Shown piece after piece: positions 36,198-45,510 of a DNA stretch of 64,000 nt (positions are counted from its first letter, which is position 1; each line of letters begins with the position of its first letter). Source of the DNA: Candidatus Phyllobacterium onerii. Its GTDB lineage: Bacteria > Pseudomonadota > Alphaproteobacteria > Rhizobiales > Rhizobiaceae. The translations under genes were made by a program, and so were the position numbers. The DNA lies in NCBI RefSeq assembly GCF_028331445.1, contig NZ_JAQMHX010000006.1:248001-312000 (forward strand), given 5' to 3'. The notes below the pieces were generated by a model. That model saw only the letters and a program-made list of their open reading frames with translations, did not search any database and had not been told where the DNA came from.

Positions 36198-36376
36198 TTC
36201 ACTCACCTTGTAGGTTCTTGTTTGTTTGATCATTTTTCGATCATGCTGCTCATATAGTAGACAGCCTGCCGAACTTGCAGTGACAAGTTTGCATAGCTGC
36301 TTTGCAACGAAATGATGGATCACCTCCGTGCGAAACGTCAGGCGCTGAAGGTCGATTTGACATTCTTGCCTGCTGA

Positions 36377-36817
36377 TCAGGCTCGGACTTTCGCTTTGGA
36401 CGTTCTCGCAGGCGAGCGACGTTGAGCGGAATGGTTTGCAGTTTTTTCCGCCAACACCTTGTCAGCCTTTTTGGCAGCGACTTCACATTGCTTGCGGAAC
36501 TTCTCAACCTCTTCTTCTGTCAGATGCTCAATGCCGATAAAGGCGTTCTTAGCCTCGCTGACGCGTACCAACTCGTCGAGTTTTGCCTGAATCGCAACGC
36601 CATCGCGGTTTTGGGTATTCTGGATAAGGAAGACCATGAGAAATGTAATGATGGTCGTGCCCGTATTGATGATCAATTGCCATGTATCGGAAAAGCCAAA
36701 AATTGGGCCGGTCACCCCCCAAACGACAACGATCAAGCAACAGAGTATGAAGGTAAGCGGCTTGCCAGCAGCCAGTGCAACGTCGTTGGCGATCCGCGTA
36801 AACAATTTGCCAAACAT
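36377..36817 (-). CDS. Low-affinity iron permease-family membrane protein
   Basis: This 146-residue protein has two membrane helices (PLTFILCCLIVVVWGVTGPIFG and WQLIINTGTTIITFLMVFLI). The sequence FLIQNTQNRDGVAIQAKLDEL is the signature of the bacterial low-affinity iron permease family (PF04120). A charged coiled C-terminal part (EHLTEEEVEKFRKQCEVAAKKADK) and a basic tail follow. The actual transport role of these small proteins is uncertain. It is the last core gene on the left of the putative island. Confidence 0.8.
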   Translation of the reverse strand: MFGKLFTRIANDVALAAGKPLTFILCCLIVVVWGVTGPIFGFSDTWQLIINTGTTIITFLMVFLIQNTQNRDGVAIQAKLDELVRVSEAKNAFIGIEHLTEEEVEKFRKQCEVAAKKADKVLAEKTANHSAQRRSPARTSKAKVRA

Positions 36818-36925
36818 GGTGTCGTCCTCCTGACAAGCAGCGAGGAGATAACTTGGTGCGGCGCGAAATGTTCCACGAGGCGCTGCAGGCTACCCAGGGT
36901 GGTTGGATCGGGAGACTGTGGGGAA

Positions 36926-37000
36926 ATGGCGCGCCCGAAAGGATTCGAACCTCGGCGATTCGTAGTCTGGGAACTCTATCGTGCAGCAGTGCGCGCCACC
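36926..37000 (-). pseudogene. Degenerate tRNA-Arg(ACG) copy (possible island attachment site)
   Basis: The minus-strand 3' part matches the intact tRNA-Arg(ACG) at 59041-59117. A run of 28 identical bases (36926-36953, equal to 59040-59067) covers the CCA end, acceptor and T-arm. The anticodon block GATTCGTAGTCTGG is also identical (36957-36970), as is CTCTATC (36974-36980). The variable region and the 5' half have diverged, and the acceptor 5' strand no longer pairs, so no working tRNA results. Identity stops sharply one base beyond the CCA. Some similarity may continue into the 5' flank (CCACCATGCG versus CCACAATGCG). It lies in the 436-base gap between the iron-permease gene and the sugar operon, which holds no coding gene. 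Confidence 0.75.
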
Positions 37001-37087
37001 ATGCGAAGCACCCATCATTTGTTTGGCTCCCTCGACCATGGTGGATCGTAGACAACTTAGCTTCAATAGAAACCCGGAGACACAATG

Positions 37088-37105
37088 CGTGAATTATAAT
37101 TCACG
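37088..37105. promoter_or_regulatory. Perfect 18-bp palindrome, candidate operator of the SorC regulator
   Basis: CGTGAATTATAATTCACG is a perfect inverted repeat about 150 bases before the first gene of the left sugar operon. A second partial site with the same core (GAATTATATTG) starts six bases later, next to TTGACA (37118-37123), a possible -35 element. Position and symmetry fit the operator of the SorC-family regulator encoded in the operon. Confidence 0.55.
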
Positions 37106-37253
37106 TATTGAATTATATTGACAAGGATTTTCTTTTAGGCTTGATTGCTCCCGACAGCATTTCGAGGAGGATTGCTGGACTTCACAACGAATAGTGGTGG
37201 CTTGCGAGGCACCACGAAACCAATGGGAGGGGCTTCGGCCTCGAGGAGGACAC

Positions 37254-38282
37254 TTGCGCACTTTTTTAAGCACAACTGCCATGGCAGTCCTGGTCATGGC
37301 GTATTCCGCAGCCCCTGCCAAAGCTGCCGAAGAATCGCCGTTTCGCTGCGAGCCAGGCGAAAAATACGTCATGAACGTCATGGTTTCTGGCGTTGAATAC
37401 TGGTTCCCTGTCTATGAAATGTTCAAGCAGGCGGGAAAGCAGCTCGGTTGCGAAACTGCCTATACCGGAACACCGGAATATGACGTCAACAAGCAGATCG
37501 CCAGCTTCGACCAGGCACTTGCGCAGAATCCTGCCGGCATTCTCGTTCACCCGATGAACTCGGATCCATTCATAGAGCCGATCAACCGGGCGATCGGTCA
37601 AGGCACGGCAGTTGTTACATTCGCGGCCGATTCGCCGCTTTCCAAGCGAATTTCCTTCATCACGTCCGACAATATACGCGAGGGCACCTATGCTGCCGAC
37701 GCCATCGCCACGAAGCTCGGAGGCAAGGGCGAATATGCCGTCCTCGAGAATCCCGGGCAGGATAACCACGACAAGCGCGTCACGGCTTTTATCGACCGTA
37801 TGAAGGCAAAGTGGCCCGACATGAAGCTCGTTGGCAGAGCAGCCTCAAACCAGGATCCGACGAAGGCCTATCAGGGCTTGATGAGTATCGTTCAGGCCAA
37901 TCCTAATCTCGCGGCCGTCTTCATGCCGGAGGCGAACTCGGCCATCGGCGCCGCCCAGGCCAACAAGGAAAGCGGTGGCAAGATTCTCGTCATGTGTGCG
38001 GACGTCAACGCCAACATCCTTGACATGATCAAGGCCGGTGAAGTCTTCGGCTCGATCAACCCCAATCAGGGCATGCAGGGCTACATGGGCTTCATGCTGC
38101 TCTGGCTGGCCAAGCATCCGGAACTGATCGATCCCATGAACGACGCCAAGCGTGCAGGATTCAACCCGATGAGCATTCCCTTCGTGGACAACGGGCTTTC
38201 CATTGTCACCGCCGAGAATGCGGACGATTTCTTCTGGGACAAATACCTTAAGCGCCGTGGCACCAAAGGCATTGAGGAATAA
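37254..38282 (+). CDS. Sugar ABC transporter periplasmic substrate-binding protein
   Basis: This 342-residue exported protein of the ribose/LacI-type binding family (periplasmic binding 4) has a signal peptide ending APAKA-AEES. The mature core contains [48 protein letters not shown], and the hinge and second lobe ([37 protein letters not shown]). It delivers a sugar or polyol to the ABC transporter encoded downstream. The start is uncertain: the TTG at 37254 has a strong GAGGAGGA four bases upstream and gives a full signal peptide, whereas an ATG at 37281 has a poor site. A hairpin follows the stop, perhaps raising its mRNA level over the downstream genes. Confidence 0.88.
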   Translation: MRTFLSTTAMAVLVMAYSAAPAKAAEESPFRCEPGEKYVMNVMVSGVEYWFPVYEMFKQAGKQLGCETAYTGTPEYDVNKQIASFDQALAQNPAGILVHPMNSDPFIEPINRAIGQGTAVVTFAADSPLSKRISFITSDNIREGTYAADAIATKLGGKGEYAVLENPGQDNHDKRVTAFIDRMKAKWPDMKLVGRAASNQDPTKAYQGLMSIVQANPNLAAVFMPEANSAIGAAQANKESGGKILVMCADVNANILDMIKAGEVFGSINPNQGMQGYMGFMLLWLAKHPELIDPMNDAKRAGFNPMSIPFVDNGLSIVTAENADDFFWDKYLKRRGTKGIEE

Positions 38283-38292
38283 GCCATTGCCG

Positions 38293-38321
38293 GCTATCCG
38301 GACGGCACGTCCGGGTAGCCA
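38293..38321 (+). terminator. Intra-operon hairpin after the binding-protein gene
   Basis: A 13-bp stem with one G-U pair (GGCTATCCGGACG / CGTCCGGGTAGCC) around a GCA loop has no T-run. It probably protects or partly terminates the mRNA, so that the binding protein is made in excess of the other transporter parts. Confidence 0.6.
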
Positions 38322-38350
38322 CCTTGCGAAGCCAGTTGGAAGAGTGCGTC

Positions 38351-39892
38351 ATGCGAAATCCGGTTCTGAATATCCGCAACGTCACAAAACATTTCGGTGC
38401 AGTGAAGGCGCTGACGAACGTGAGCTTCTCCCTTAGCCGTGGTGAGATTCATGCGCTTTGCGGTGAGAACGGCGCCGGCAAGTCAACGCTGATGAATATC
38501 ATCGCAGGTGTTCTGCAACCGGATGAGGGAGAGATTGTGTTGGAAGGCAAGACGGTGAAGATCGGATCGCCTGCCGCTGCACAATCTTTAGGTCTGGGAC
38601 TAGTCCACCAGGAAATCGCGCTTTGCCCGGACGCTAGCGTTGCGGAAAACATCTTCATGGCAACCACCAGCCGGCAGCGCTCGCTGCTGATGAACTACCG
38701 CAAGCTGGAACGCGAGGCACAAGACGTAATGAACCGGCTAGCGCCAATCGACGTTCGCCGCAAGGTGGGTGATCTGCCAATCTCCAGCCAACAGCTCGTG
38801 GAGATCGCCAAGGCGCTGACGCTCGACTGCCGTGTCCTCATTTTCGATGAGCCGACCGCCGCACTGACTGAAGCGGAAACGCGCATACTTTTTGAGATCA
38901 TCCGCGGTTTGAAGACCAACGGGATATCGATCATTTATATCAGCCACCGCATGGCCGAGATATTCGACCTTTGCGACCGGGTGACTGTTCTGCGTGACGG
39001 CCACCATGTGTCGACAGAGCCCGTTGCCGATCTTAAGCCTGACGACGTTGTACGCCTTATGGTCGGGCGCGAGATTACGCAACTCTATCCCCCCAAGCAA
39101 CCCGCCGGGGAGCGATCGCATGAGGTGGTTCTTTCGGTTCGCGCCCTTGGCGACGATCACCGTTTTGATTGTGTAAACATCGAGCTTATGAAGGGCGAAA
39201 TCCTTGGCATCGGTGGTCTCATTGGCTCCGGCCGCACGGAAATCGCGGAAGGGATCTGCGGCTTGCGACCCATTACGAGCGGCGAAATCCTGATCCATGG
39301 CGAGCCGCAGGCGATAAGAAACTATGCGGACGCGGTGAACGCAGGTCTCGTTTATCTGTCGGAAGACCGCAAGGGCTCCGGCGTATTCCTGGACCTTTCG
39401 ATCGCCCAGAATATCTCGGTTCTCAACCTGGACGCGCTTACCGGGCGCCTTGGGTTGATCGACGCCGGGGCAGAAGCAACGCTGGCCAGCGACTTCGCCA
39501 GGAAACTGAATATTCGCATGGGCAGTGTCGATGCACCGGTGTCCTCGCTCAGCGGCGGTAACCAGCAGAAGGTTGCGATTGCCAAACAGCTCGCTGTCCA
39601 GCCCAAGGTGATAGTGATGGACGAACCGACGCGTGGCATAGATGTTGGGGCGAAGTCCGAAATCCACACGCTGCTGCGCGAACTTGCCAGCTCCGGAATT
39701 GGCATCATCGTCATTTCTTCCGAACTCCCCGAACTGCTAGGGCTGTGTGACCGGGTGATTGTCATCCGCGAAGGCACGGTGGCTGGTGAACTGGATGCGG
39801 AAGCCATGAGCGAGGAAGCGGTTATCCGGCTCGCGTCCGGCGTCAATGCGCAAAATTTACAAAACCGGCTGGCATCAGAAGATGCCGCCTGA
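38351..39892 (+). CDS. Sugar ABC transporter ATPase (two NBDs, RbsA/MglA type)
   Basis: A 513-residue protein has two fused ATP-binding halves. The first has Walker [10 protein letters not shown] (~40-48), the degenerate signature [12 protein letters not shown] and Walker [12 protein letters not shown]. The second has GLIGSGRTE in place of Walker A, the signature [14 protein letters not shown] and Walker [13 protein letters not shown]. This layout defines carbohydrate-uptake-2 ATPases, where one half is hydrolytically weak. It powers import with the permease encoded next; the gene ends 22 bases before the permease start. The ATG at 38351 follows GGAAGAG. Confidence 0.93.
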   Translation: MRNPVLNIRNVTKHFGAVKALTNVSFSLSRGEIHALCGENGAGKSTLMNIIAGVLQPDEGEIVLEGKTVKIGSPAAAQSLGLGLVHQEIALCPDASVAENIFMATTSRQRSLLMNYRKLEREAQDVMNRLAPIDVRRKVGDLPISSQQLVEIAKALTLDCRVLIFDEPTAALTEAETRILFEIIRGLKTNGISIIYISHRMAEIFDLCDRVTVLRDGHHVSTEPVADLKPDDVVRLMVGREITQLYPPKQPAGERSHEVVLSVRALGDDHRFDCVNIELMKGEILGIGGLIGSGRTEIAEGICGLRPITSGEILIHGEPQAIRNYADAVNAGLVYLSEDRKGSGVFLDLSIAQNISVLNLDALTGRLGLIDAGAEATLASDFARKLNIRMGSVDAPVSSLSGGNQQKVAIAKQLAVQPKVIVMDEPTRGIDVGAKSEIHTLLRELASSGIGIIVISSELPELLGLCDRVIVIREGTVAGELDAEAMSEEAVIRLASGVNAQNLQNRLASEDAA

Positions 39893-39914
39893 GAAAAGTT
39901 TGGGAGACGACAAA

Positions 39915-40904
39915 ATGCTGGCTGAGACGATGGGGACAACGGCCGTGCGAGCCCCTTCCTGGAAAAGACTGGGCTCGATGCGGGAGGCAGGGCTGGTCGC
40001 AATCATTCTAGCACTTTGCATAGCCATGAGCTTTGCATCACCGCATTTTCTGACACTCGGAAACTTCCGCGCGATGCTGATGAGCTTTTCCGTGGAAGGC
40101 ATCGTTGTCGTCGGGATGACGATCCTGCTTATTGTCGGCGGCATTGACCTTGCCGTCGGCTCCGTCGTCTGTTTCGCGATGGTCCTGTCGGGCTCGCTGT
40201 TCCTCGCGGGGCTCGATCCATGGAGCGCTTCGCTCATCGGCATTCTCGCAAGCGCGCTTATTGGCGCCGTCATGGGTTTTTTCGTCACCGTAGTCGGGCT
40301 CAATCACTTTATCACGTCGCTCGCCGGCATGGTCATCGTGCGCGGCCTGTGCCTTATCATCACCAAGGGAACGCCGCTCTCCCTCTTTACCCTGCCTCCC
40401 GCGTTCAAGGCCGTTGGGCAGGGCAGTTTCCACGGTCTGCCCTATGTCATCATCATCTTCGTCGCCGTTGTCGTGCTGTTCGACTTCCTGCTCAGGCGTG
40501 CAACGGCGCTGCGCAAGGTTTTCTATACGGGCAGTAACGAGAAAGCCGCGCTCTATTCCGGCATCAGGACAAACTATGTGAAATTCTGGGTGACCGTGCT
40601 CTGCTCGACGCTCGCGGGTTTTGCCGGTGTCATCTACATGTCGCGTTTTGGCGCTGCTACGCCGACGTTCGGTGTCGGGATGGAGCTCAACATTATCGCC
40701 GCTGCGGTCATTGGTGGCGCATCACTCAATGGCGGGTCGGGGACGATACTTGGTGCCATTCTTGGGATAGCATTGCTGTCGGTAGTGACCAGTTCTCTGG
40801 TCCTGCTTAATGTATCGGTCTACTGGCAGGACATGATAAAGGGGTGCATTCTGCTTGGTGCCGTCTCAATCGATCATTTTCTGCACAAGCGGAAGGCTTC
40901 CTGA
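39915..40904 (+). CDS. Sugar ABC transporter permease (RbsC type)
   Basis: This 329-residue inner-membrane permease of the ribose/AI-2 class has eight to ten helices. It shows the family motifs GIDLAVGSVVCFAMV, GLNHFITSLAGMVIVRG, AALYSGIRTNYVKFWVTVLCSTLAGFAG (in part) and GGASLNGGSGTILGAILGI. It is the only permease gene in the operon, so it would act as a homodimer, unlike LsrC/LsrD. The ATG at 39915 has GGGAG upstream; the frame open from 39846 overlaps the ATPase gene and was rejected. Confidence 0.93.
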   Translation: MLAETMGTTAVRAPSWKRLGSMREAGLVAIILALCIAMSFASPHFLTLGNFRAMLMSFSVEGIVVVGMTILLIVGGIDLAVGSVVCFAMVLSGSLFLAGLDPWSASLIGILASALIGAVMGFFVTVVGLNHFITSLAGMVIVRGLCLIITKGTPLSLFTLPPAFKAVGQGSFHGLPYVIIIFVAVVVLFDFLLRRATALRKVFYTGSNEKAALYSGIRTNYVKFWVTVLCSTLAGFAGVIYMSRFGAATPTFGVGMELNIIAAAVIGGASLNGGSGTILGAILGIALLSVVTSSLVLLNVSVYWQDMIKGCILLGAVSIDHFLHKRKAS

Positions 40905-40905
40905 C

Positions 40906-41916
40906 ATGACGATCGTCAGACTAAACACAAAACCGTCCTCGGCGCCCCGCGAAGAAATCGTTATTGCGCGGCAAATGCATCAGGCCTTGGTGCTGCATTT
41001 CCTGGAGGGTCTCACGCAGGCCCAGATCGCCGACCAGCTCGGAGTTTCGCAACCGACTGTGAACCGCCTGATCAAGCGTGGCCGGCAGCTTGGTCTCGTG
41101 GAGATCAAGATCAAATCCCCGGTCGAGCCATTGATTGATCTGGAGGAGCGGTTGCTGGCGCTCGGCGGGATTAATCGGGCTGTTGTCGTACCAACGGTTT
41201 CCGACAATCCGCAGACCGCGCTTCAGGCCGTTGGCGAGGCTGCGGCGCGCCTGCTTCTCGATGAAATCGCCGATGGTGACACGATCTGCATCACCGGCGG
41301 CAAGGGCGTCAGTGCCGTGGTTGCGGGACTGCATGCACAACGTTCATTCAATGTCGAAGTTGTTCCAGCCACGGGATGCGTTCAGGGCAAGCATTACACC
41401 GACGTGAACCATGTTTCGACATCCATGGCGGACAAACTCGGCGGACGCGCCTATCAAATTCATGCGCCGCTCTTTGCCGACAGCGCTGCAGAACGTGCGA
41501 TGCTGATCAACATGCGCTCGGTAGCAGATGTATTCAAACGGGCACGGGAGGCGAAGGTGGCACTTGTTGGCATCGGGTCGATCCTGACCGACGATTCAAG
41601 CTATTATGATTTGCATCCATCCTCCAGTACCGACAGGCTCTCGATAGAGCAGTCCGGCGCGAGCTGCGAGCTCCTAGCGCATCTGCTTGACGATCGAGGC
41701 CAGGTTTGCGGCTACAGCCTCAATGATTCTCTTGTGTCGCTGACGTTGCGGGAATTCGCCTTGATCCCAAGCAAGATCGGTGTTGCGAGCGGACCCAACA
41801 AGGCACGGCCAATCCTCAGCATCATGCGTGGCAACCATCTGGATACGCTGGTTACAGATGAAGCGACTGGACAGCGTATTCTGGATATTGCGGCGGCTGA
41901 AGGAGCCTTGGCATGA
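40906..41916 (+). CDS. SorC-family sugar-binding transcriptional regulator (EryD/LsrR-like)
   Basis: This 336-residue regulator has an N-terminal helix-turn-helix (LTQAQIADQLGVSQPTVNRL, ~39-58). A SorC effector domain follows, related to sugar-phosphate isomerases (DGDTICITGGKGVSAVVAGL, VVPATGCVQGKHYTDVN, VALVGIGSILTDDSSYYD). SorC proteins usually respond to a phosphorylated sugar made by the operon kinase, as EryD does for erythritol and LsrR for AI-2. It starts one base after the permease stop and ends overlapping the aldo/keto reductase start. Its likely operator is the 18-bp palindrome at 37088-37105. Confidence 0.9.
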   Translation: MTIVRLNTKPSSAPREEIVIARQMHQALVLHFLEGLTQAQIADQLGVSQPTVNRLIKRGRQLGLVEIKIKSPVEPLIDLEERLLALGGINRAVVVPTVSDNPQTALQAVGEAAARLLLDEIADGDTICITGGKGVSAVVAGLHAQRSFNVEVVPATGCVQGKHYTDVNHVSTSMADKLGGRAYQIHAPLFADSAAERAMLINMRSVADVFKRAREAKVALVGIGSILTDDSSYYDLHPSSSTDRLSIEQSGASCELLAHLLDDRGQVCGYSLNDSLVSLTLREFALIPSKIGVASGPNKARPILSIMRGNHLDTLVTDEATGQRILDIAAAEGALA

Positions 41917-42908
41917 GTGGTGATCAATTGGCGCGTTCGATAGGCAGGTCAGGCGTGCAAGCCTCTGCGGTCGGGCTTGGGACGTGGGCCATCGGTGGCT
42001 GGATGTGGGGCGGGACCGACGAAAAGCAGTCAATCGCGGCAATTCACGCATCTCTCGACGCGGGGGTCACTCTGATCGATACGGCACCCGCTTACGGGCT
42101 GGGACGGTCTGAGGAGATCGTGGGTAAAGCCCTTCAAGGGCGGCGGGACAAAGCGGTCATTGCCACAAAATGCGGTCTCGTTTGGCACACAGGAAAAGGC
42201 AGGCACTTCTTTGACCAGGATGGAAAGCCCGTCCACCGCTACCTTGGACGCGACGCTATTTTCCACGAGGTCGAAGCAAGCCTGACCCGGCTGGGTACGG
42301 ATTACATCGATCTTTACATCACCCATTGGCAGGACCCCACGAACCCGATCGAGGAAACCGTCCGGGCGCTGGAGGATCTACGCAGTTCAGGCAAGATCCG
42401 GGCAATTGGAGCAAGCAATCTCAGTCCGGCCGAACTGGACGCCTACATCGCAACCGGCTCGCTTGATGCTATCCAGGAAAAGTTCAGCATGATTGACCGG
42501 GAGATCGGGAAGGACCTCCTGCCTATGGCCCGGCAGAACGACGTTTCGACCTTGAGCTATTCGTCCCTGGCGCTGGGACTGCTCTCGGGAACGATCGATC
42601 CGGACCGCACATTTTCCGGCGATGATCAGCGCAAAGACAATCCGCGTTTTTCGGTCAACAACAGGTCAAAGGCCCGCGAGTTCGCTGAAGCAATTCAGCC
42701 GGTAGCCAGCAGGCATGATGCCAGCATTGCACAGACGGTGATCGCCTGGACGCTGGCGCAGGAAGGCGTGACGTTTGCGTTGTGCGGTGCGCGCAATCCG
42801 GAACAGGCGCTGGAGAATGCAAAAGCCGGAGCGATCCGGCTCGGCAAAGAAGACCTTTCGGCCATTGACGCGGCCATCGCAGTGAAACTTGCAGATATGG
42901 ACAGGTAA
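41913..42908 (+). CDS. Aldo/keto reductase
   Basis: A 331-residue TIM-barrel oxidoreductase of the AKR YghZ/IolS-like group. The cofactor and active-site residues appear in LIDTAPAYGLGRSEEIVGKAL (Asp and Tyr), VIATKCGLVWH (Lys) and DLYITHWQDP (His). IRAIGASNLSP and SYSSLALGLLSGTI are also typical. These enzymes interconvert sugar aldehydes or ketones and alcohols with NADP(H). In this operon it could reduce or oxidise the imported sugar or the aldehyde released by the aldolase. The ATG overlaps the regulator stop (ATGA). Confidence 0.9.
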   Translation: MSGDQLARSIGRSGVQASAVGLGTWAIGGWMWGGTDEKQSIAAIHASLDAGVTLIDTAPAYGLGRSEEIVGKALQGRRDKAVIATKCGLVWHTGKGRHFFDQDGKPVHRYLGRDAIFHEVEASLTRLGTDYIDLYITHWQDPTNPIEETVRALEDLRSSGKIRAIGASNLSPAELDAYIATGSLDAIQEKFSMIDREIGKDLLPMARQNDVSTLSYSSLALGLLSGTIDPDRTFSGDDQRKDNPRFSVNNRSKAREFAEAIQPVASRHDASIAQTVIAWTLAQEGVTFALCGARNPEQALENAKAGAIRLGKEDLSAIDAAIAVKLADMDR

Positions 42909-42919
42909 CGGGCTGCATC

Positions 42920-44725
42920 ATGAATCGTGAAGAGATATTCGACGGGCTTCGCCGGAGTCCGAAGGTGGACGTGTGTGTCATGGGCGGCGGCGTCAACGGG
43001 ATCAGTGTATTCCGTGAGCTTGCCCTTCAGGGTCTCAACGTACTGCTTGTGGAGAAGAGCGATTATTGTTCCGGTGCCAGTTCCGCCTTGTCTCGGATGG
43101 TGCATGGCGGCCTGCGTTATCTTGAAAACGGCGAGTTCAATCTGGTGAGGGAATCGCTTGTCGAGCGCGATCGGCTATTGAGAAATGCGCCGCATCTTAT
43201 CGCGCCTCTGCCAACCATGGTTCCTGTTTTCGACGTCTTCTCAGGTCTTGCAAATGGCGTAGTTCGCTTCCTTGGCCTCGGCCGCAAACCCAGCCGCCGT
43301 GGCGCTATCGCCATCAAGGCAGGGCTGAGCATCTATGATTTTCTGACACGCAAGCGTGCCCTGATGCCTCGGCATCGATTTCGCGGACGGCGGGGAACAC
43401 TTGCCAAATGGCCCAAACTCAATCCGGCGATAAAGAGTTCGGCAACCTACTACGATGCATGGGTCAGGCAGCCGGAACGCATCGGAATCGAATTGCTGCA
43501 GGATGGGCTGTCCGCGGGACCGGGCGCACGTGCCCTCAACTATGCTGAGCTCCGAAGCAACGGGATCGGTGGTTTTATTGTGCAGGACTTTGTTGGCGGC
43601 ACGACGACGGCTATCGAACCGGCACTCATCATCAATGCGACGGGTGGCTGGATCGATATCGCGAATGCCCGCCTGTTCTCGCCGGAAACTCTGCCGGCTC
43701 CGCTGATGGGCGGAACCAAAGGCTCGCACCTGATTATCGACAATGCCGAACTCTCCAAAGCTCTCGATGGCCATATGATCTACTACGAGAATGAGGATGG
43801 CCGTGTCTGCATTCTGTTTCCTTATCTCGGCAAGGTTCTGGTTGGTTCCACCGATATTCGGATCGATGACCCGGCAACTGTTGTCTGCACCCCGGATGAA
43901 CGGGACTATATCCTACAATCGCTCGCCTTCGTGTTGCCTGATATTCAAATCCGGCCGGAGGAAATCGTCTATCAGTTCTCCGGTGTCAGGCCGCTTCCCG
44001 CCAGCAAGGACAAGTTCACCGGGCGTATCCCGCGCGATCATTTTTGCACGTTCATCGAATCTGATGGCGTTCCTGCGGTGCTATGCATGATTGGCGGCAA
44101 ATGGACGACGTTTCGCTCCTTTGGAGAACTCGCTGCGGACATGGCATTAGGTCGCCTGCAGAGAACCCGTCATCTGACGACGGCGGACCGTCCCATTGGC
44201 GGCGGGCGCGCTTTCCCGGCGGATACCGGAGACTGGATAGCGCGCACGTCTTCCGCAACGGGCCTTGCGCCAGCACGCATAATCGAGCTTTTCGAACGAT
44301 ATGGAACAGCCGCCGCCCCGATTGCCGGCTTCATAGCCAGTGGAGCGGACGAACCCGTGCCGGTCGCCGGTTACTCCACTCGCGAGATGCTGTTCCTCAT
44401 ACGCCATGAATGCGTCGAACATCTCGATGATCTCCTGCTGAGACGAACAACGCTCGCTATCAGCGGACAGTTGTCGCTCGATATGACGAATGTGGCCCTT
44501 GAGCTCATCGCAGATGAAAAGCACTGGTCACCGGCACTCAAGGCTGCCGAACGGTCTCGGTTCCTCGATCTTCTCGCCGTCCGCCATGGAGTCGGCCTGG
44601 AAACACTTACAGCACGCAATGAACAAGGAGTACGATATGCGAAACAACCGAAAGGTCCGGATGAACCGACTGTTCGGCAACGGGCGCTGCCTCGACGTGG
44701 CGATCGATCACGGCGTGTGCAATGA
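42920..44725 (+). CDS. FAD-dependent glycerol-3-phosphate dehydrogenase-like (EryB/GlpD)
   Basis: This 601-residue flavoprotein has the FAD fold VCVMGGGVNGISVFRELALQG (given here in part) and the GlpD signature DYCSGASSALSRMVHGGLRY. MIYYENEDGRVCILFPYLG, LVGSTDI and FSGVRPLPAS complete the DAO domain. A GlpD C-terminal helical domain ends the protein. EryB-type relatives oxidise polyol phosphates (for example erythritol phosphate) and feed electrons to quinone. With the FGGY kinase nearby, the likely sequence is polyol to polyol phosphate to ketose phosphate. The last ~30 codons overlap the aldolase gene by 89 bases and end in an Arg-rich tail unlike the family, so a 3' frameshift is possible. 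Confidence 0.87.
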   Translation: MNREEIFDGLRRSPKVDVCVMGGGVNGISVFRELALQGLNVLLVEKSDYCSGASSALSRMVHGGLRYLENGEFNLVRESLVERDRLLRNAPHLIAPLPTMVPVFDVFSGLANGVVRFLGLGRKPSRRGAIAIKAGLSIYDFLTRKRALMPRHRFRGRRGTLAKWPKLNPAIKSSATYYDAWVRQPERIGIELLQDGLSAGPGARALNYAELRSNGIGGFIVQDFVGGTTTAIEPALIINATGGWIDIANARLFSPETLPAPLMGGTKGSHLIIDNAELSKALDGHMIYYENEDGRVCILFPYLGKVLVGSTDIRIDDPATVVCTPDERDYILQSLAFVLPDIQIRPEEIVYQFSGVRPLPASKDKFTGRIPRDHFCTFIESDGVPAVLCMIGGKWTTFRSFGELAADMALGRLQRTRHLTTADRPIGGGRAFPADTGDWIARTSSATGLAPARIIELFERYGTAAAPIAGFIASGADEPVPVAGYSTREMLFLIRHECVEHLDDLLLRRTTLAISGQLSLDMTNVALELIADEKHWSPALKAAERSRFLDLLAVRHGVGLETLTARNEQGVRYAKQPKGPDEPTVRQRALPRRGDRSRRVQ

Positions 44726-45479
44726 ACCAACTTTCCTGGATGGTCTTGAGGATATGGAAGGTGTGGTCGGGACGCTGGTTGCCGCGGCTCCGGATGCGAT
44801 CCAGATGAACTATGGTCAGGCCGATCTTCTCCAGAACGTGGCAGGCAAGGAAAAGCCGGCTCTCGTCATGCGCATCGACATGGGCAACCCCTATAATCCC
44901 GTCCGCCATCGCGACATGTGGGCTGTTCTGCAAAATCAGGCCGATCCGCTGGTCGGTTCTATCGAACTCGACGCTGCCTGCGTGGTGGTCAACCTGTTTA
45001 TGCTGCCGGACGAGCCTGACCTGTTTCGTCAGTGCGTCGAAAACATTTCGCGTGTGCGTGCCGATTGCGAAAAATATGGCATGCCGTTGATGATTGAACC
45101 CCTCGTCATGCAGCCGGTTACCGAACGCGGGGGCTATATGGTAGATGGCGACGCGGACAAGATCGTCACGCTGACCCGGCTTGCCCGCGAGATGGGCGCG
45201 GATATCGTCAAGGCGGATCCCACGACCAACGCAGAGGATTTTCACCGGGTAGTCGAGGCAGCGCGGTGCCCGGTACTGGTGCGGGGCGGCGGAAAGGAAG
45301 ATTTGCGGGCCGTCTTCGATAAATCGGCAGCCTTGATGCGGCAGGGCGCGATGGGCATGGTTTACGGCCGCAACATCTACCAGCACTCCAACCCGGGTGC
45401 CGTGGTGCGCGGACTCATGGCAATCATCCATGACGATGCCAGTGGCGAGGACGCCTACGCGCGCTATCAGCAAGGCTGA
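44637..45479 (+). CDS. Class I aldolase, DeoC/LacD/LsrF-like
   Basis: This 280-residue TIM-barrel aldolase has LDVAIDHGVCNEPTFLDGLEDME at the N-terminus, as in LsrF and archaeal-type fructose-bisphosphate aldolases. The putative Schiff-base lysine is in ADIVKADPT (~186), with MPLMIEPLV and the phosphate loops VRGGGK and GAMGMVYGRNIYQ. It should cleave (or thiolyse) a ketose phosphate made by the kinase and dehydrogenase. AAGGAG five bases before the ATG at 44637 decides the start; the frame runs 147 bases further up inside the dehydrogenase gene. The erythritol pathway of Brucella has no such aldolase, so the substrate probably differs. Confidence 0.85.
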   Translation: MRNNRKVRMNRLFGNGRCLDVAIDHGVCNEPTFLDGLEDMEGVVGTLVAAAPDAIQMNYGQADLLQNVAGKEKPALVMRIDMGNPYNPVRHRDMWAVLQNQADPLVGSIELDAACVVVNLFMLPDEPDLFRQCVENISRVRADCEKYGMPLMIEPLVMQPVTERGGYMVDGDADKIVTLTRLAREMGADIVKADPTTNAEDFHRVVEAARCPVLVRGGGKEDLRAVFDKSAALMRQGAMGMVYGRNIYQHSNPGAVVRGLMAIIHDDASGEDAYARYQQG

Positions 45480-45510
45480 GAATGAATAAGGACCTGAGGA
45501 GGGGTTCGGA

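Noticed and set aside
38738-39667. A 309-codon frame antisense to the ABC ATPase gene
   Set aside because: It mirrors the codons of the ATPase, has no ribosome-binding site or recognisable motif.
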